Below, in pieces: positions 7,028 through 15,990 of a DNA stretch of 37,204 bases. Location of the stretch: the NCBI RefSeq assembly GCF_017115025.1, contig NZ_JABXKM010000109.1:8913-46116 (forward strand). Direction: 5' to 3'. A model generated the notes under the pieces. That model was not told the origin of the DNA, did no database searches, and saw only the letters and a program-made list of their open reading frames with translations. Position numbers and translations under genes: made by a program. This DNA comes from Nostoc sp. NOS(2021). GTDB lineage: Bacteria > Cyanobacteriota > Cyanobacteriia > Cyanobacteriales > Nostocaceae. Each line of letters begins with the position of its first letter. The stretch's first letter is position 1.

Positions 7028-7248
7028 AATATACAATATTAATTCAATGGTCAAATGAAAATGAATGTTATGTAGTTTCATTACCTGATTTCCCGGATAT
7101 TATGCAGCCTTGTACTCATGGAGACACTTATGAGGAGGCTTTAAAAAATGCTCAGGAAGTCTTAGAAATGTTAATTGAATCTTACTTAGAAGATGGTCAG
7201 CCTTTACCAGATCCACAAACATTAGGTAAGTCTTTAAAAGTGGCTTAA
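7024..7248 (+). CDS. hicB: HicB-family antitoxin
   Basis: This 74-residue protein begins MKYTILIQWSNENECYVVSL and contains PDFPDIMQPCTHGDTYEEAL and a helix with NAQEVLEMLIESYLEDG. This is the partial RNase-H-like HicB fold that blocks the HicA active site. It lacks a C-terminal DNA-binding extension, as do many short cyanobacterial HicB proteins. The toxin gene immediately upstream is frameshifted, so this antitoxin may have lost its partner or may serve HicA proteins encoded elsewhere. The start is fixed by the four-base overlap with hicA, and GGAGG lies about ten bases upstream. Confidence 0.88.
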   Translation: MKYTILIQWSNENECYVVSLPDFPDIMQPCTHGDTYEEALKNAQEVLEMLIESYLEDGQPLPDPQTLGKSLKVA

Positions 7249-7265
7249 TTGTCAAACAATTTTGG

Positions 7266-7286
7266 ATTTTAGATTTTAGATTTTAG
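7266..7286. repeat. Tandem heptamer (ATTTTAG)x3
   Basis: Three perfect seven-base copies lie between hicB and the DUF1877 gene. Heptamer arrays of this type are scattered through Nostoc intergenic DNA. Confidence 0.8.
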
Positions 7287-7327
7287 ATTGACCCCATGCC
7301 TAAAGTCATTAGCTTGGAGTACATATT

Positions 7328-7882
7328 ATGGGTATTACAGCTAGCTATAAACGCATTACGCCACAAAAGTTTGCAGAAATTCAGAATGATATTGAAGCGG
7401 CAGCATCTTTCTTCGAGCTTGATTTAGATGATTTAGATTTTAGTAATCCACAGGCAATGATTGCCAAACTACAAGAGCGGCGAAGTAATAAACATTACTT
7501 CAGGCTTGAAGATTGGCACGCACTACATTTTCTTCTCACTGGAGAGTCAAATTTAGACGATACCCAAACATCACCACCTCTTTGTAATGTAGTCATGGGA
7601 GGTACGCCGACGCAGTTTGAAGCAGGTTACAGATTTGTACGGTATCTCACACTTGAAGAGGTTCGAGATGTTGCCGATGCTTTAAGTCAAACTTCTGTTG
7701 AAGAATTGAAGAGGCGATTTAATTCTACTGTATTTAATGCAGCAGAAATTTACCCAAATCCTAGCCCTGGAGGATGGGACGAAGAAGAGATAGAGACGTT
7801 GTTTGAACTATATCCAAAATTGGTAAGGTTTTTTCAGAATGCTGCTAAAGAAGGTGATATTGTTTTGCTCTCATCTGATTAA
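7328..7882 (+). CDS. DUF1877 (YfbM-like) family protein
   Basis: The 184-residue soluble protein begins MGITASYKRITPQKFAEIQN and contains LEDWHALHFLLTGE and the matching C-terminal GWDEEEIETLFELYPKLVRFFQNAA, the conserved blocks of the DUF1877/YfbM family. Its biochemical role is unknown. GGAG lies about a dozen bases before the ATG. It stands among a toxin-antitoxin remnant and a Uma2 protein, so it is probably part of variable accessory DNA. Confidence 0.85.
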   Translation: MGITASYKRITPQKFAEIQNDIEAAASFFELDLDDLDFSNPQAMIAKLQERRSNKHYFRLEDWHALHFLLTGESNLDDTQTSPPLCNVVMGGTPTQFEAGYRFVRYLTLEEVRDVADALSQTSVEELKRRFNSTVFNAAEIYPNPSPGGWDEEEIETLFELYPKLVRFFQNAAKEGDIVLLSSD

Positions 7883-7944
7883 TTTTTTTGGAAATTTGGC
7901 TCTTGTTAAAATCGAGTTGTATATCTCAGTGGAAAAAGCTTTTT

Positions 7945-8520
7945 ATGTCAATGATGACAGTCAGAGATTTAGAGCAAGTTCAAACAGCTTTTACCGAAGC
8001 AGGCTTAGATTACCAGCTGGAACTCGAAAATGGGAAAATTTCAATTATGGGCCCATCAGATATTGTATCCAGCGAAATCAGTAGTCGTCTCATCGCTTTT
8101 CTCTTTGCTTGGATAAATCCTCGTCGCTGGGGAAGAGTGTTTGATTCTGCTGGCGGTTTCATTATGCCAGATACAAACCTCAAAGCACCCGATGTTTCCT
8201 TTGTTCGCGCTTCCCGACTTCTCCAAAGTCCTCGTTACTTTGGAGAACTTGTCCCTGACTTGGTGGTAGAAATTAAATCTCAGAGCGATAAAATTAAACT
8301 TATAGTAGCCAAAATTCTGAAATTTATAGAACTAGGAGCGATCGTCGGCATTCTGATTGATCCTGATGAAGAGACAGTTACAATTTATCGCTCTACAGGC
8401 GAACCGATAGTTTTAGAAAATGGCGATACTTTAACGATACCAGAACTTTTTCCCGGTTGGGAATTGCCCGTTACTGAATTGTGGCCTCCTATCTTTACCG
8501 AGGAAGAAACACAAATTTAG
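7945..8520 (+). CDS. Uma2-family putative restriction-endonuclease-like protein
   Basis: The 191-residue protein belongs to the Uma2 (DUF820) family, which has a PD-(D/E)XK nuclease fold and is greatly expanded in cyanobacteria. Visible blocks are YQLELENGKISIMGPS, APDVSFVRASRL (catalytic Asp), and PDLVVEIKSQSDK, giving the E-x-K pair. GILIDPDEETVTIYR is the expected later strand. The ATG at 7945 (MSMMTVRDLEQ) is chosen over a start 57 bases upstream, because the extra residues do not look like the family and GGAAAAAG precedes this ATG. The cellular role is unknown; these proteins are often seen near mobile or repetitive DNA. Confidence 0.85.
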   Translation: MSMMTVRDLEQVQTAFTEAGLDYQLELENGKISIMGPSDIVSSEISSRLIAFLFAWINPRRWGRVFDSAGGFIMPDTNLKAPDVSFVRASRLLQSPRYFGELVPDLVVEIKSQSDKIKLIVAKILKFIELGAIVGILIDPDEETVTIYRSTGEPIVLENGDTLTIPELFPGWELPVTELWPPIFTEEETQI

Positions 8521-8549
8521 TTAAGAACTTTCGTAGCTACTCGCTAAAC

Positions 8550-8657
8550 AATTCCAAGTTAATTTTGTTGGATGAACCAACTGCTGAGGTGAATTCGAGG
8601 TTGATTGATGATATTTGCGATCGCATTATCATTTGAAACCGTCAAGATGAGATGACC
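8550..8657 (+). pseudogene. Decayed fragment of livG
   Basis: The 108 bases match 6494-6601 inside livG closely. In frame they read NSKLILLDEPTAEVNSRLID, then DICDRIII, a TGA, and NRQDEMT; the parent reads NPKLILLDEPAAGVNPKLID and onward. Only the Walker B region is present, with a stop codon and several changed residues. It looks like the remains of an old partial duplication about 1.9 kb downstream of the parent gene. Confidence 0.9.
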
Positions 8658-8668
8658 ATGAAAGCCAC

Positions 8669-8701
8669 AGATCCCCGACTTCTTTGAGAAGTCGGGGATC
8701 T
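8669..8701. repeat. Dispersed hairpin repeat, copy 1
   Basis: Perfect 15-base arms AGATCCCCGACTTCT and AGAAGTCGGGGATCT surround a three-base loop. A second copy, with a different loop, is at 13034-13066, and both are followed by TGTTG. It may act as a bidirectional terminator. Confidence 0.88.
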
Positions 8702-8811
8702 TGTTGATCACAAATAATTTTGTCTTGCTATAGATTTTATGATTATTCGGGAATACTAAGCTATGAAAGCCTAGAACTGATATCGGATTTTGGATATTTG
8801 AACACTCACTT

Positions 8812-9681
8812 ATGAAAAAGATTGCTGACTCAATAATCATCGGAATCATCCTGCTTGGACTTTGCAGTTGTACCTCAGTCAAATCCACTGATCCAATAAA
8901 TTCTAATCAAGTTATCAGCCAAGCTGATTCTCAAGCCCCAAAAATTATCAAAATTGGTGCTTCCAGTTCAACAGTAACGGTTTTAAAACTTTTAGCACAA
9001 GCTTATCAATCCCAAAATAAAACTGTCAAAATTGAGTTTATCTCCAATAGCCAATCGGAAGGTGCGATCGCAGCCCTAAAAAACGATATTATTGATATCG
9101 CTGGTAGCAGTCACCAACTCAAACCAGAAGAAGATAACGGTAAAGTTCAATATCGTGAACTGGCAAAAGATTTGTTACTTGTCGCCACTAATAACAATAT
9201 TAAAGGTGTGACAAACTTATCAACCAAGCAATTAAAAGCAATTTACAAAGGTGACATCACAAATTGGCGAGAATTAGGTGGTGCTAATGCAGACATTGTA
9301 GTGTTGGATAGACCCGAAGACGAGTCAGCGAAAAAGTTATTGCGAAAATATTATTTGGGAGAAGAGAAGACCACAACTAAAGCCGTGATTTTGAGCAAAG
9401 AGGGAGAATTGATCGAAACCTTACAAAGTACTCCTAATTCCATCGGCACTTTTTCTTTAGCGTCTTCCCTCATTAATCAATTGCCTGTCAATCATCTCAG
9501 TCTCAATGGTGTTGTTCCCAAAGCGGAAAACTTCGCCAGTGGTCAATACCAAATGGTGCGTCAGATAGGCATTATCTGGGAAAAAGCACCTTCAGCACCT
9601 ACTCAGGGTTTTATTGATTTTATCTTTAGCAAAGAAGGTAAAAAACTACTACAAAATAATGGCTTTGCTCCTGCCAAATAA
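8812..9681 (+). CDS. PstS-like phosphate-type substrate-binding lipoprotein
   Basis: The 289-residue protein has a short hydrophobic leader (residues 5-18) ending at LCSC20, a plausible lipidation site. It is followed by a linker and a PBP-like domain with IKIGASSSTVTVLKLLAQAY, IAGSSHQLKPEE, LLLVATNNN, STKQLKAIYKGDITNWRELGG, and a final TQGFIDFIFSKEGKKLLQNNGFAP. These are hallmarks of the PstS/phosphate-binding group. No Pst permease genes are near. Instead a membrane histidine kinase follows 39 bases later on the same strand, so it may deliver a ligand signal to that kinase rather than feed a transporter. The true ligand is not shown by the sequence. Confidence 0.85.
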   Translation: MKKIADSIIIGIILLGLCSCTSVKSTDPINSNQVISQADSQAPKIIKIGASSSTVTVLKLLAQAYQSQNKTVKIEFISNSQSEGAIAALKNDIIDIAGSSHQLKPEEDNGKVQYRELAKDLLLVATNNNIKGVTNLSTKQLKAIYKGDITNWRELGGANADIVVLDRPEDESAKKLLRKYYLGEEKTTTKAVILSKEGELIETLQSTPNSIGTFSLASSLINQLPVNHLSLNGVVPKAENFASGQYQMVRQIGIIWEKAPSAPTQGFIDFIFSKEGKKLLQNNGFAPAK

Positions 9682-9720
9682 ATTCGGAATTACGAATTAC
9701 GAATTATTGTTGAATGTGCC

Positions 9721-11763
9721 ATGCAGAGATTTTTCAGGGGGCTGAGACTTAGCCAAAAAATTGTTCTACCGTTGCTTGCAGTTTGTCTGAGCGTATTCAT
9801 GCTGGGCTTGGTAGTATTAGGACATTGGTTTACGGATAGTTTGCAGCAGAATTTTAGCCAACAAATCGAAAGTTTTGCCGAACGAGTTTATCAGGATTTT
9901 CAGTATGAACAGCAAACCCTAGAAACTGAAATCCAGCTAATTGGTAATCGAGATATCCTGAATCAGGCTGTTGAACAGCGTAACCAAGGGTTGCTTTTGC
10001 AGATATTACTACCACTTAAGTCTGTTTTGAAATTGGATTGGATTAAGGTAATCGATACTCAGGGCAATGTCCTCATAGATTTACGCAACAACTCTTTGAG
10101 TCAAGCCAAGTTTCTAGACGAAGTAATTACCAGCACTGCTAGTAAAGGAGCGCATTTAGTCGATTTGGTAGATGTAGAAGGTGGGCAACAGGTTCTACAA
10201 GTGGTAACAAATGAGATAAAATCATCAGCAGGACTCTTAGGAGCAATCATCATTGGTAATTTAGTAGACGATACCCTACTGCAAAAAATTGCTGCGGGTT
10301 CCTCTAAACACCTGATTGTCCAGATACAAAATCGTGTAGTTGCGGCAACATTCTTGGCAGCCAAAGCTCGAACTTGGCAATTTCCTCCTCCTAATTTGCC
10401 TGCTACACGAATCACTATTGATAACAAAAACTATTTAGCGAAAAGCATCGTATTTACAGGAGCGAGTCAGTCTTTAACAATCACAGTGTTGTATTCCATC
10501 TCGCTGCTAGAGGTTGCTCAATATAAGTTATGGGAACATTTAGGACTGTTATTTTTGTTGGGAAGCAGTATCTTAACAGTTGTTGGGTTTTTAATTGCGC
10601 GAACAATTACTCGTCACTTAAAAGCTGTCACACAGGTGGCACAACGAGTCACCCAAGAATCTAATTTTGATCTCCAAGCTCCCGTAACGACTGAAGACGA
10701 GGTTGGAATCTTAGCCATTTCTTTTAACCAGTTAATTCAACAGGTAAAGCGACTGCTAGCAGAACAATATGAAGCGAATCAAAAGCTAGAGTTTTACAGC
10801 CACACACTAGAAGAAAAAATAGAAGAGCGAACGCAAGCACTGCGACAAAAAAATATCGCTCTCAAGGATACTTTACAGCAACTCAGGCATACTCAATCCC
10901 AATTGATCCAGAACGAAAAAATGTCCTCTTTGGGGCAATTGGTTGCTGGTATTGCTCATGAAATCAATAACCCAGTTAATTTCATCTATGGCAATCTCAA
11001 ATATACTGATGATTACACTCAAGAGTTGCTGTCGTTACTTCAACTTTATCAAAAGTATTACCCTAACCCAGAACCAGAAATTCAAAATGCTAAAGAAGAA
11101 GCTGATATTGAATATTTAACAGAAGATTTACCTAAAATCTTGACTTCTATGAAAATTGGAGCCGAGCGCATCCAGGAAATTGTTCTCAGTTTGCGAATCT
11201 TCTCTCGTTTGGATGAAGCCGAGTTTAAAACTGCTGATATCCATGAAGGGATTGACAGCACTCTATTAATTTTACAACACCGGATCAAATTCCAAAGCGT
11301 AGATGCAAAGCAGCTTGTCGATAGACATCGCCCTCAAATCGCAGTGATTAAAGACTATGCTGAAATCCCTAAAATTAAGTGCTTTGCAGGACAATTGAAT
11401 CAGGTATTTATGAACGTCTTGGCAAATGCCATTGATGCTTTAGAAGAGGCTTTTCAAAACGGGCTTTGTCCAGAACCTATAATTCGGATTTCTTCAGCCC
11501 AGGTGAATGAAAATCTCGTTGTTCATATTACTGATAATGGCATAGGGATTCCAGAAGCAATTCAGTCACGTCTATTTGACCCCTTTTTCACCACTAAACC
11601 TGTTGGCAAAGGTACTGGTATGGGATTATCAATTAGCTACCAGATTATTACTGAAAAACATGGTGGCTCATTACGGTGCATTTCATCACCGGGAAAGGGT
11701 GCAGAGTTTGTGATTACAATTCCGATTCTACCCGACTCTATAAGTCCGAGTAGCAGTTTTTGA
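9721..11763 (+). CDS. Membrane-bound sensor histidine kinase
   Basis: The 680-residue kinase has a transmembrane helix at about 14-36, a periplasmic sensing region of about 230 residues (double-CACHE-like layout with IDTQGNVLIDLR), a second transmembrane helix at about 273-293, a HAMP linker to about 350, and a coiled coil (350-400). The HisKA-type H-box GIAHEINNPVNFIYGN carries the phospho-acceptor His413. The ATPase domain has an N box (NQVFMNVLANAIDALEE), a G1 box (DNGIGIPE) and FDPFFTTKPVGKGTGMGLS. The upstream PstS-like lipoprotein is the natural candidate partner. No response regulator gene is adjacent, so its output partner is unknown. Confidence 0.93.
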   Translation: MQRFFRGLRLSQKIVLPLLAVCLSVFMLGLVVLGHWFTDSLQQNFSQQIESFAERVYQDFQYEQQTLETEIQLIGNRDILNQAVEQRNQGLLLQILLPLKSVLKLDWIKVIDTQGNVLIDLRNNSLSQAKFLDEVITSTASKGAHLVDLVDVEGGQQVLQVVTNEIKSSAGLLGAIIIGNLVDDTLLQKIAAGSSKHLIVQIQNRVVAATFLAAKARTWQFPPPNLPATRITIDNKNYLAKSIVFTGASQSLTITVLYSISLLEVAQYKLWEHLGLLFLLGSSILTVVGFLIARTITRHLKAVTQVAQRVTQESNFDLQAPVTTEDEVGILAISFNQLIQQVKRLLAEQYEANQKLEFYSHTLEEKIEERTQALRQKNIALKDTLQQLRHTQSQLIQNEKMSSLGQLVAGIAHEINNPVNFIYGNLKYTDDYTQELLSLLQLYQKYYPNPEPEIQNAKEEADIEYLTEDLPKILTSMKIGAERIQEIVLSLRIFSRLDEAEFKTADIHEGIDSTLLILQHRIKFQSVDAKQLVDRHRPQIAVIKDYAEIPKIKCFAGQLNQVFMNVLANAIDALEEAFQNGLCPEPIIRISSAQVNENLVVHITDNGIGIPEAIQSRLFDPFFTTKPVGKGTGMGLSISYQIITEKHGGSLRCISSPGKGAEFVITIPILPDSISPSSSF

Positions 11764-11781
11764 TAACTCTAAATTTATTTT

Positions 11782-12372
11782 TTAATCTTCGTTATTTTCG
11801 GCAAAATTGACTTGCTCGTAAAGGTCGCGCAATTCAATTTGAAAATCAACCGTTTGCAGTGATAAAGTTGCAGATTCATGTTCAAATTCAGTAAATGACC
11901 ATTGACTCTCCGCAGTTTTTACATACTGCATCACATGATACTGATATTGGTCAATTAAAATATATTCCTTGAATTCTGGAATAGAGCGATAATAAAGAAA
12001 CTTATCGCCTTGGTCATAATTTTTAGTCGATTTAGATAAAACTTCAGCAATTAACATCGGGTTCATCACCGTTGTTGTGCTGGTTCCTGTATAAATAGGT
12101 TGTCCCTCAATCACCATCACATCGGGATAAGTATACTGCCGATAACGGGGTATCCATAAACGCACATCACCAATATAAACATCATAATTTTTGCCTCTCA
12201 AACCAAACTTCAAATAAGCATAAAAGTTGCCTGCAATTTTATTATGATTTGTAGTGCCACCCGTCATTGGTAAAATTTCTCCATCACGGTATTCGCTTTT
12301 ATATTCCGCTTTTTCTTCAATTTCTAAATACTCTTCAGGTGTGTAATAGAATTTTTGTGTTTCTAACTGCAT
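11782..12372 (-). CDS. Uma2-family putative restriction-endonuclease-like protein
   Basis: The 196-residue protein shows the standard Uma2 blocks in order: YTPEEYLEIEEKAEYKSEYRDGEI, HNKIAGNFYAYL, VYIGDVRLWIP, YTYPDVMVIEG (catalytic Asp), and MLIAEVLSKSTKNYDQGDKFLYYR with the E and K of the nuclease core, then EYILIDQYQYHV. It is a clearer family member than the one at 7945. Its substrate is unknown. It lies 26 bases downstream of the ArsR/DUF2087 gene on the same strand and could be read from the same transcript, though no functional link is known. Confidence 0.93.
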   Translation of the reverse strand: MQLETQKFYYTPEEYLEIEEKAEYKSEYRDGEILPMTGGTTNHNKIAGNFYAYLKFGLRGKNYDVYIGDVRLWIPRYRQYTYPDVMVIEGQPIYTGTSTTTVMNPMLIAEVLSKSTKNYDQGDKFLYYRSIPEFKEYILIDQYQYHVMQYVKTAESQWSFTEFEHESATLSLQTVDFQIELRDLYEQVNFAENNED

Positions 12373-12398
12373 AAATATACAACCTATGATTGTGCGAT

Positions 12399-12977
12399 TT
12401 ATTCATCTTTCATATCTATTGTTGTACGCCAATAAACCCCATCCTCTCGCTGCATTAACTGGCAAGCAATCAACTCCCGTCGCAGGGTGGCGCAGTCAAG
12501 ATGGTAGCGTTTGAGAATGTCATTTACCAGGCGTTCAGGGTAGTTGACTCCTACATCAAACTGGTTTGCTAACCACTTGAGAATTACTAAACGCTTTTTG
12601 CGACTAGCAGGAATTTCTTTGAGGCGATCGCCCTCGAAATAGTTTTTCAACACTTTGCTTTCCCAAGCTTCAGTATCCACATCCTCAATCAAGGATGCTA
12701 TTTTCTCAGGTGTAAAAATTTCCTTGCTAATGCTTTGCAAAGCCTCGCTATCCAATTGATATAGACGGCTATTACCTTCAGGACGCATTGTCACCAAATT
12801 TAGCTCCTTAAGTTTCGCTAAATGATGGGATACCGTCGGCTCCTTGAGTTGCAGTAGCACCGCCAATTCTTCGACGCTGCACTCCTGATTCGCCAGGATA
12901 CCTACAATCTTCAATCGGCTATCATCCGCTAATGCCTTGAAAAAGCGCAGTAAGATGTTAAATTGCTCTGGTTGCAT
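12399..12977 (-). CDS. ArsR-family regulator with C-terminal DUF2087 domain
   Basis: Residues 1-85 form an ArsR winged helix: FFKALADDSRLKIVGILANQ, then the recognition helix KEPTVSHHLAKLKELNLV and the wing MRPEGNSRLYQL. Residues from about 125 (ASRKKRLVILKWLANQFD) to the end (REDGVYWRTTIDMK) form a DUF2087 domain, which is often fused to ArsR helices. The metal-binding CVC motif in helix 3 is absent: the segment reads NQECSVEELAVLL, with a single Cys. Metal sensing is therefore not supported. A perfect 12-base inverted repeat just upstream of the ATG suggests autoregulation. Confidence 0.92.
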   Translation of the reverse strand: MQPEQFNILLRFFKALADDSRLKIVGILANQECSVEELAVLLQLKEPTVSHHLAKLKELNLVTMRPEGNSRLYQLDSEALQSISKEIFTPEKIASLIEDVDTEAWESKVLKNYFEGDRLKEIPASRKKRLVILKWLANQFDVGVNYPERLVNDILKRYHLDCATLRRELIACQLMQREDGVYWRTTIDMKDE

Positions 12978-12983
12978 AACTAA

Positions 12984-13013
12984 CTTCTAATTAGACATCT
13001 ATCTAATTAGAAG
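12984..13013. promoter_or_regulatory. Candidate ArsR operator
   Basis: CTTCTAATTAGA and TCTAATTAGAAG form perfect 12-base arms around a six-base spacer, starting seven bases upstream of the ArsR-type gene's ATG. A further half site ATCTAATTC follows at 13018. The position and symmetry fit binding by the dimeric regulator itself. Confidence 0.75.
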
Positions 13014-13033
13014 TATATCTAATTCAAAAGCTA

Positions 13034-13066
13034 AGATCCCCGACTTCTCAAAGAAGTCGGGGATCT
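13034..13066. repeat. Dispersed hairpin repeat, copy 2
   Basis: Same 15-base arms as the hairpin at 8669-8701, with CAA as loop; one extra pair extends it to 13033-13067. It lies 11 bases beyond the hemA stop and may serve as the hemA terminator, although the T run after it on the minus strand is weak. Confidence 0.88.
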
Positions 13067-13077
13067 TGTTGTTCAGT

Positions 13078-14364
13078 TTAACTAAACTGCTCCCCTGCAT
13101 CTAAGTTAAACAGCATTTGCAGAGTTTGCATACAACGCCGTCTAGCTTCAACATCTTGCTGCGATCGCAATTGCACCATCGGATCATGTAAAATTTTATT
13201 AACAATTCCCCGTGTTAAAGCTTCGATTACCTCTTGATGTTTTTCAGCAAATTCCGAACCCAATCTTGACAAAGCTTTTTCTAACTCTTGTTCGCGGATG
13301 GTTTCGACTTTATTTCGCAGACAGCTAATTGTGGTAACAGTTTCAAGAGAGCGCCACCAAATATCAAAGGCTTCCACTTCTTCTTCTAAAAGTCGCTCGG
13401 CTTCCTGTGCAATCTTCCGACGGCTTTCGTAGTTTTGCGCTACTACTGCCTTCAAATCATCCACATTAAACGCCTGCACATTTTCCAATTCATTTACATC
13501 CGCATGAACATTACGCGGCACAGAAATATCAAATAACATTAGAGAGCGCTGAACTTCTAAAACCATTTCCAATTTGGCACGGTCAAGTATTGGCTCTGTT
13601 GCCGAAGTACTTGTAAATACCAAATCGCTATCGGCAATTACAGTCATCATTTCCGAAAGCGGATGAATTTGGATCGGTTGTTGAGGAAACTGCTTTGCTA
13701 ATTCTTGGGCGCGATCGCGAGAGCGATTTACAATACTAATTTGCACAGCACCTTTAGAAAGTAGGTGTTGCACCAGCAACCGCGACATTTTACCAGCACC
13801 CAGAATTACCACTCGGCAAGCAGCTAAATTTGCGACTTTAATTTGTGCTAACTCCACAGCTGCCGAACTGATAGAGACAGCGCCAGTACCAATACTAGTT
13901 TCAGTGCGAACCCGCTTACCAGCTGTCAGCGCTTGTTTAAATAATCGATTCAAAATGGTTTTTATACCGCTATATTGCTGCCCCAGTTTGTGAGTAGTCT
14001 TCACCTGAGCCAGAATTTGACCTTCTCCGAGTACCAGACTATCTAAACCACCTGCTACCCGCATAACGTGCATCACTGCATCATCATGCAGCAACATAAA
14101 CAAGTGTTGTCGCAGAGAAAGCACGGGTAACTTACTGTATTCCGCAAGAAACTGCGTTATTTCTCGGATACCTTGGTCTGCTTCACTGGTAACAATGTAA
14201 ATTTCCAGGCGGTTACAAGTGCTAAGAATTGCAACTTCGTCAATATGGGGATAGCTAGCTAATTGAGCGATCGCACTTTCAATTTGTGGTTCTGGAATGC
14301 TCAGTTTTTCCCGGACTTCTACTGGGGCTGTTTTATGGCTTAACCCCACCACTGCTATATTCAT
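13078..14364 (-). CDS. hemA: Glutamyl-tRNA reductase
   Basis: This 428-residue enzyme reduces glutamyl-tRNA(Glu) with NADPH to glutamate-1-semialdehyde, the first committed and main controlled step of heme, chlorophyll and bilin synthesis. The N-terminal [15 protein letters not shown] (7-21) and the catalytic Cys50 in [11 protein letters not shown] are present. So are the conserved [13 protein letters not shown] block, the NADPH-binding [12 protein letters not shown], and the C-terminal dimerisation helix. Length and start are normal. It stands between the ArsR gene and glpX on the same strand, but repeat-containing gaps separate them, so it is probably transcribed alone. Confidence 0.97.
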   Translation of the reverse strand: MNIAVVGLSHKTAPVEVREKLSIPEPQIESAIAQLASYPHIDEVAILSTCNRLEIYIVTSEADQGIREITQFLAEYSKLPVLSLRQHLFMLLHDDAVMHVMRVAGGLDSLVLGEGQILAQVKTTHKLGQQYSGIKTILNRLFKQALTAGKRVRTETSIGTGAVSISSAAVELAQIKVANLAACRVVILGAGKMSRLLVQHLLSKGAVQISIVNRSRDRAQELAKQFPQQPIQIHPLSEMMTVIADSDLVFTSTSATEPILDRAKLEMVLEVQRSLMLFDISVPRNVHADVNELENVQAFNVDDLKAVVAQNYESRRKIAQEAERLLEEEVEAFDIWWRSLETVTTISCLRNKVETIREQELEKALSRLGSEFAEKHQEVIEALTRGIVNKILHDPMVQLRSQQDVEARRRCMQTLQMLFNLDAGEQFS

Positions 14365-14474
14365 TTGCTAAATCGTAGTTACTAGTTGGTAGTTGGCAAT
14401 CGGGCATTGAGTGAGAATAGGGAATGGGGAATTTTTGTTTATTGGTTGATAGTTTTTCCAACCAATAATTAATC

Positions 14475-14498
14475 ACTAACTACTAACTACTAACTACT
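14475..14498. repeat. Tandem heptamer (ACTAACT-type)
   Basis: About three copies of a seven-base unit lie in the 233-base gap between hemA and glpX. The rest of the gap holds A/T-rich sequence and GGGGAATGGG-like short repeats, with no gene. Confidence 0.7.
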
Positions 14499-14597
14499 GT
14501 AAAGGTAAAGTATTTTGGTGAGTATTTTTCCGTTTTATAGAAAGATTTCTTTCCAAATACTTTGCCCCTACTTTTACCATTCCCCATTCCCAAAAAA

Positions 14598-15635
14598 TTA
14601 GTTCAGTTGGAGAGTCTTAGGTTCACCAAACATGTGAATTGTATCAACAAATCGAGCAGTTTTCGACTGGTTGGAAATTACCAAGCTTTGAGTTCTTGCC
14701 CCGCCTTTGAAGAAGCGCACACCTTGCATGAGATTACCGCTGGTAATGCCGCTAGCAGCGAACAGAACAGTTTTACCAGATGCCAGTTCATGAGCATCAT
14801 AGACCTTATCGGCGTCATTGATATTCATAGACTTTAAACGATCAAGGTTAGCTTCTCTGCTTTCTCCAATCAGACCTGTTTTTACTACTGCTGGATCGTA
14901 GATCAATTGACCTTGAAAGTGTCCACCCAAAGCACGCATTGCTGCTGCCGAGATTACACCTTCAGGAGCAGCACCGATACCCATCAGAGCGTGGATATTA
15001 GTCCCAGCAAAACCACAGCTGATGGCTGCACCTACATCACCATCTGATATTAGGGCCACTCTCGCACCAGCCTCACGAATTTCTTTAATTAAATCGTTAT
15101 GGCGTTCGCGCTTCATGACTACTACTACAAGTTCATCAATACCCCGGTCTAAAACCTCAGAGAGAATCTTCAGGTTTTCCGTTGCTGACTTGTTGATATC
15201 TACTTTGCCCTTCGCTGCGGGAGGTGCCGCTAACTTCTTCATGTAAAAGTCAGGAGCAGCAAATAATCCACCCTTCTCAGAAATTGCCAAGACAGCCATC
15301 GAACCAGGTTGTCCATAAGCTACCAAGTTCGTACCTTCACAGGGGTCAACGGCGATATCAATTTCAATTAGTTCATCAGGGTTACAGAAACTTGCGGCAT
15401 CTGGTTGGGTACAGATACCAACTTCTTCCCCGATGTATAGCATCGGCGCATCGTCGCGTTCGCCTTCCCCAATCACAATGCGACCGCGCATGTGGATTTT
15501 ATTCATCCGCTCCCGCATAGCTTCCACAGCTACCTGGTCAGCAATGTTTTTTTCGCCCTTGCCCATCCACTTTGAGGATGCGATCGCGGCTTGCTCTACT
15601 ACCTCAATAATCTCTAACCCAAGTGTATTTTCCAC
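14598..15635 (-). CDS. glpX: Class II fructose-1,6-/sedoheptulose-1,7-bisphosphatase
   Basis: This 345-residue enzyme is the GlpX-type F/SBPase that cyanobacteria use in the Calvin-Benson cycle to dephosphorylate both fructose-1,6- and sedoheptulose-1,7-bisphosphate. Metal-site motifs are seen in [12 protein letters not shown] (55-66) and DPCEGTN (97-103). SDGDVGAAI and [20 protein letters not shown] follow, as in the family. Length and start ([18 protein letters not shown]) match cyanobacterial homologues. It is likely a single-gene unit with its promoter in the 355-base region upstream. Confidence 0.97.
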   Translation of the reverse strand: MENTLGLEIIEVVEQAAIASSKWMGKGEKNIADQVAVEAMRERMNKIHMRGRIVIGEGERDDAPMLYIGEEVGICTQPDAASFCNPDELIEIDIAVDPCEGTNLVAYGQPGSMAVLAISEKGGLFAAPDFYMKKLAAPPAAKGKVDINKSATENLKILSEVLDRGIDELVVVVMKRERHNDLIKEIREAGARVALISDGDVGAAISCGFAGTNIHALMGIGAAPEGVISAAAMRALGGHFQGQLIYDPAVVKTGLIGESREANLDRLKSMNINDADKVYDAHELASGKTVLFAASGITSGNLMQGVRFFKGGARTQSLVISNQSKTARFVDTIHMFGEPKTLQLN

Positions 15636-15990
15636 AGAGTTCGCCCTCTCAACTGCTTGAATTTCCGTCGTTTTATCTGGCTATTTCAGTCTTCAAGTCT
15701 ACCAAAGGGCGGATACACGTGGAAGAAAGTTAAGTTTTACTGCTAACTGGTTAGAAAAGTGCCAGTTAACACATCCTTATTTTTCACTCTATAACTACTG
15801 CAGTATAAAGCGTGTTCAAAAGTAACTAAGTTAATAACTGCACAAATGGGTAGCAGTGCATATCTAGAACATCGCTTTTCTTCAGTATCTATCTTCAGGT
15901 ATAAAATAATAAAGAAAAAAGCTGGTAAATTCACTAAAAACTAAAAAACGAGGTGCAGAGTAAATAACTTGTCAAATTAAGAGGTTAATC
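15636..15990. other. Intergenic region between divergent genes
   Basis: 355 bases between divergent glpX and the DUF981 gene should hold both promoters. An open frame at 15743-15934 on the minus strand codes for no recognisable protein and is not accepted. No repeat or known binding site was recognised. Confidence 0.6.

Noticed and set aside
15743..15934. Minus-strand open frame of 63 codons
   Set aside because: No family features or convincing start signal; lies in the promoter region between divergent genes.
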